From CAMDMI01 sp044379485 (GTDB lineage: Bacteria > Bacteroidota > Bacteroidia > Cytophagales > Flexibacteraceae), in contig JBIPOE010000006.1 in NCBI GenBank assembly GCA_044379485.1, forward strand, positions 1-64,000: a stretch of 64,000 nucleotides of DNA, written 5' to 3'. A program made the position numbers and the translations under genes. Shown here piece after piece: positions 60,966 through 64,000 of this stretch (the first letter of the stretch is position 1; the number at the start of each line of letters is the position of its first letter). The notes below the pieces were generated by a model, which saw only the letters and a program-made list of their open reading frames with translations, did not search any database and was not told the origin of the DNA.

Positions 60966-60997
60966 AAGGCCGGAAGTTTAACTTCTGGTCTTTTTTA
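60966..60997 (+). terminator. Terminator after the PD40 gene
   Basis: GGCCGGAAGT and ACTTCTGGTC form a 10-bp stem with two G-T pairs, followed by six T. It is about 40 bases past the stop. Confidence 0.85.
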
Positions 60998-61164
60998 TTT
61001 ATTAGTATTGTAAAAGTCTTAAAACTAATTATAACTGTAAGGTTGAATTTCATGATAATTGGAAATGCCATGATTAGCCTTTTTGGCTTTGATTTAGGCT
61101 GCTCAACTAATTCAATTTCAAAAAAGAAGGATTATCCCTTACTTTCGCCCCCAGAAAACAAAGA

Positions 61165-61887
61165 ATGGAAAAAATCAAAAAACTCTCCATCGTTATCCCG
61201 GCATACAATGAAGGCCCGACTATTCATCGGATTTTGGATAGAGTTAAAGCAGTAGTCTTGATTCAAGATATTGAAAAAGAGGTTATTATTATCAATGATT
61301 GTTCTAAGGATAATACCGAAGAATCTATTCTGGCCTACAAGGCGAACAATCCGGAACTGAATATACAATACTTCAAACATGAAGTTAACAAGGGAAAAGG
61401 TGCCGCCTTGCACACTGGAATCTCAAGAGCAACAGGTGAGTTTCTGATTATTCAGGATGCGGATCTGGAATATGATCCTGAGGAGTACAATATTCTTTTA
61501 GGGCCTGTGGTTAGGGGTGATGCAGATGTAGTCTATGGATCCAGATTTATGGGTGGAAATCCCCACAGAATGCTTTTCTTCTGGCATACATTGGGAAATA
61601 ATTTTTTGACCTTCCTTTCCAACATGTTTTCCAATCTGAATATGACAGATATGGAAACTTGTTATAAGATGTTTAAAACCAGTATAATTCAAGGTATTAA
61701 ACTCGAAGAAACAAGGTTTGGATTTGAACCTGAGGTAACCGCCAAGATTGCCAGAGTACCCAAAATCAGAATCTATGAAGTGGGTATTTCTTATTATGGA
61801 AGAACCTATGAAGAGGGAAAGAAAATAGGCGCAAAAGATGGTTTCAGAGCCATCTACTGCATTTTAAAATACAATCTTTTCAGGTAA
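61165..61887 (+). CDS. Family 2 glycosyltransferase (dolichyl-phosphate mannosyltransferase-like)
   Basis: The 240-residue protein has IVIPAYNEGPTIHRIL, IIINDCSKDNTEES and IIQDADLEYDPEEY, all GT2 marks. The total length and VVYGSRFMGGNPHRML are typical of DPM1-like enzymes, which move a sugar to a lipid phosphate. It precedes a large membrane protein of the LIC_10190 type. It may add sugar to a carrier used in surface polysaccharide. Confidence 0.86.
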   Translation: MEKIKKLSIVIPAYNEGPTIHRILDRVKAVVLIQDIEKEVIIINDCSKDNTEESILAYKANNPELNIQYFKHEVNKGKGAALHTGISRATGEFLIIQDADLEYDPEEYNILLGPVVRGDADVVYGSRFMGGNPHRMLFFWHTLGNNFLTFLSNMFSNLNMTDMETCYKMFKTSIIQGIKLEETRFGFEPEVTAKIARVPKIRIYEVGISYYGRTYEEGKKIGAKDGFRAIYCILKYNLFR

Positions 61888-61910
61888 TGTTATAAATCCA
61901 GAATTGCCGC

Positions 61911-63614
61911 ATGCTCATTATCGCGTTTCTCTGGATTTTTATTTCAATTTCCTTTTGGGGCTGGGGAAGAATGTTTGCCGCCTTTTTTGGATCCAATGCG
62001 GAGAAACAGGATTTTTCTGAAACTGGTTATTTTTTTATGGGCCTGGCATTTGCAGGGATTCTTTCTGGAATTATGTGGCTCTTTTTCCCAATTTCACCTG
62101 TAACGTCTGCTTTTATTCTGGGTGGTGGTTTGGGATATGCGTTTGCCTGTTTGCCTGCTTCAATTGAAATTAATTTCCGAAATCCCTGGTTATTAAGCGC
62201 TTCTCTACTTTTTGCTCTTGCAATTCTGATGAAATCGGCTGCCCCAACCGATTTTTATGATTGTGGATTGTATTATGTCCAAACGGTTCGATGGATCCAG
62301 GCTTTTCCCGTCGTTCCAGGTTTGGCCAATCTCCATATCAGATTTGGAAATGCCTCGGCCTGGCATATTTTAGGTGCATCTTTTGATTGGCCTTTCCTTT
62401 GGAATGGAAACTTTGATGACCTTGGAGAATTGGTCATGCTGTGGTTTGTGGTTTTTCATGGTTGGAATGCCTTGAAAGTACATGGTTTTGAACGATATGT
62501 AAGTCTTGGTTTAATTGGATTTGCCATTATTCAATCACAGTCCTTGCTTAGTGCCCCTTCACCAGACCTGGCTTCAGGATTGCTGGGCATGCAAACGCTA
62601 TGGCAGTTTCGTAAATTTTTAAGAACATGGAATCCAAGGCAAGTAAATCAATTGAATACCAGAGGCCTGGCATTATTTGTTCAGAGTCTTTTTTTAGCCC
62701 AGGTTAAACTTTCAGCTGTTCCATTTTTAATTATTGCCGTATTGGTTCTCTTTTTGGTATTGAGAGAACGATGGTATAAAATGGTGTTGGTGATGGCTGG
62801 TTTTGGTGTTTTGGTAGCAGGCAGCATGATTTCCAGAAGTTACATACTCACCGGTCATTTGCTGTTTCCGGTTTTAGATGGCAATTTTAGTCCGGATTGG
62901 AAAGTTATTCCTGCTGAAGTTGAATTTTATCTGGATTGTGTTCGGGCTTTTGCCAGGCACAATCTTTCGGTAGTTGAAATGGAGCAGGGACGGACTTACA
63001 AGGAACTTAGCCGACTAAGTTTTATTGAATGGTTTCCTATTTGGGCTACCGATAGAAAATGGAATGAATGGGTACTGATTCTTTTTGCGGTTTCTGGTTG
63101 GTTATTATTGGTTCGGTATGCCAGTTCTCATGTCAGGAAGTCATTCAGATCGCATTGGCCACTCATTTTTTTTACATGGTTATCGGGCATGATGTTGCTG
63201 TTCTGGTTTTCAAATGCACCTGATGTCCGTTTTGGAATGGCAATTTTGGGGATAGGATTTTCATTTACCTTTGCATCTATTACCGAATTTATCCGGAACA
63301 AAAATCAAAACTGGAACTCCCAGTTGTATGCAGAAGTTTGTCTGGTAGTATTTTCTGTTTTCGCAGTTTGGCATTTCAGAGATTTCAGAGCATTAAAAGA
63401 AAATCTGATTTTTCCACCAAAATATGTTTCGGTTCCTTTAGAAAGCTATTCTGTGGGCAAAGGAAATCAGGTATTTAAGCCAAAATCAGATCCTGAGTCG
63501 GTTTATCAATATGATCAATGTTGGGGATCTCAAATTCCTTGTTCTCCGAATGTAGTTCCAGGTTTGAAGCTTAGGGGAAAGAGTTTACAGGAAGGCTTTC
63601 GCATTGCGCATTAA
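61911..63614 (+). CDS. LIC_10190-type multi-spanning membrane protein
   Basis: The 567-residue protein has about ten membrane helices. Near residue 115 it has DFYDCGLYYVQTVRWIQAF and then VVPGLANLHIRFG, and at the end CWGSQIPCSP and LRGKSLQEGFRIAH. These are the known marks of the LIC_10190 family, found near O-antigen and polysaccharide genes. It may be a glycosyltransferase or a polymerase, but this has not been shown. It follows a GT2 gene by 23 bases. Confidence 0.8.
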   Translation: MLIIAFLWIFISISFWGWGRMFAAFFGSNAEKQDFSETGYFFMGLAFAGILSGIMWLFFPISPVTSAFILGGGLGYAFACLPASIEINFRNPWLLSASLLFALAILMKSAAPTDFYDCGLYYVQTVRWIQAFPVVPGLANLHIRFGNASAWHILGASFDWPFLWNGNFDDLGELVMLWFVVFHGWNALKVHGFERYVSLGLIGFAIIQSQSLLSAPSPDLASGLLGMQTLWQFRKFLRTWNPRQVNQLNTRGLALFVQSLFLAQVKLSAVPFLIIAVLVLFLVLRERWYKMVLVMAGFGVLVAGSMISRSYILTGHLLFPVLDGNFSPDWKVIPAEVEFYLDCVRAFARHNLSVVEMEQGRTYKELSRLSFIEWFPIWATDRKWNEWVLILFAVSGWLLLVRYASSHVRKSFRSHWPLIFFTWLSGMMLLFWFSNAPDVRFGMAILGIGFSFTFASITEFIRNKNQNWNSQLYAEVCLVVFSVFAVWHFRDFRALKENLIFPPKYVSVPLESYSVGKGNQVFKPKSDPESVYQYDQCWGSQIPCSPNVVPGLKLRGKSLQEGFRIAH

Positions 63615-63620
63615 TTTTCT

Positions 63621-63998
63621 TCAAAATACCATTTCTACCAATTCCAGTAGTTTTTTAGATTCTGACTGCCAGTTCCAAACCTTTTTTGCCATTTGGGTTT
63701 GTTGTCGATAAAGCAATTGTTTTTCTGGCAAAGAAATTATTTGAGTAGCAGCAAGTATTGAATCCTTTTGAAGTGAACTTAAAACGCCTACTTCAAAATC
63801 GTTCATAAGTAGTTTATATTCAGGGAAGTTGATGCAGATTTGAGGTATTCCTGCATGTACATAATCAAAAAATTTATTGGCCAAAGAATAGCGATAGGAG
63901 AGGCCCTCATCGGTCAGAAGGTTAATGCCAGCCCATGCATTAATCATTATTTTTCTGGCTTCGGCTGGTTTTACTTTTCCTCTGAACTCAACTAAATG
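63621..63998 (-). CDS. Glycosyltransferase C-terminus (GT4-like), partial at window edge
   Basis: The last 125 residues are seen: EFRGKVKPAEARKIMINAW is followed by LANKFFDYVHAGIPQIC, which is the nucleotide-sugar binding part of GT4-type enzymes. The gene continues beyond the right edge. It is convergent with the LIC_10190-type gene, 6 bases away. It probably belongs to the same surface polysaccharide region. Confidence 0.72.
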   Translation of the reverse strand, partial: HLVEFRGKVKPAEARKIMINAWAGINLLTDEGLSYRYSLANKFFDYVHAGIPQICINFPEYKLLMNDFEVGVLSSLQKDSILAATQIISLPEKQLLYRQQTQMAKKVWNWQSESKKLLELVEMVF

Positions 63999-64000
63999 TT

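Noticed and set aside
61043..61255. Open frame of 70 codons on the plus strand
   Set aside because: It overlaps the start of the GT2 gene in another frame and has no support.

Overview
The window is chromosomal DNA of a Bacteroidota bacterium, most likely a Cytophagales-type lineage. The evidence is several secreted proteins with type IX secretion (T9SS) C-terminal sorting domains, an ATP synthase cluster without beta and epsilon genes, Bacteroidota-type promoters (TTTG/TAnnTTTG) instead of Shine-Dalgarno-led starts, an RNase H with a viroplasmin-like N-terminus, YceI, DUF983, DUF4296, DUF6671 and LIC_10190-type proteins, and AT-rich intergenic DNA. No rRNA or tRNA gene was found. The genus cannot be told from the sequence alone.

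Layout. 1-940: two fragments of a DDE-type transposase family in opposite orientation. 987-2495: ECF sigma factor with a membrane anti-sigma protein. 2603-7463: a minus-strand run of PfkB sugar kinase, sugar-binding lipoprotein, SDR dehydrogenase and S41 tail-specific protease. 7605-7704: a hairpin element with imperfect terminal inverted repeats. 7758-12431: two secreted T9SS cargo proteins, one an M14 carboxypeptidase. 12432-17433: an accessory island with a Y1/RAYT transposase interrupted by an amber codon, two families of double-hairpin repeats, a RelE-type toxin-antitoxin pair, a RhuM protein, an AF2212-like antitoxin, an AAA_14/DUF4143 ATPase and a T9SS gene remnant. 17515-23580: a giant repeat protein with a FISUMP domain, its small T9SS partner, a repeat-rich intergenic region and another T9SS protein. 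23766-26664: secreted C26 amidotransferase-like hydrolase and GH92 mannosidase. 26922-32449: conserved single genes. 32724-38108: ATP synthase genes. 39024-42823: a fused nucleotidyltransferase/GHMP kinase, a DUF4296 lipoprotein, an MsbA-like exporter and a DUF983 protein. 42916-43065: a 49-residue basic protein. 43731-46917: lipoprotein, outer-membrane barrel and cystathionine gamma-synthase. 47079-50410: rpsL-rpsG-fusA-rpsJ. 50915-63998: envelope, RNA-modification and surface polysaccharide genes.

The housekeeping parts are conventional. The part that departs most from the ordinary is the repeat/transposase system. A 58-bp unit made of two hairpins (family 1) occurs eight times between 12.6 and 23.7 kb. 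Two copies flank the RAYT gene in opposite orientation. The stems differ between copies by paired changes that keep the hairpins. A second double-hairpin family (family 2) sits beside several family 1 copies, and one composite still carries a copy of the RAYT gene's 3' end. Other points worth following are the compact sugar nucleotidyltransferase/kinase fusion, a hairpin between atpE and atpF, the mosaic FISUMP protein, and the separation of rpsJ from the rest of the S10 operon.
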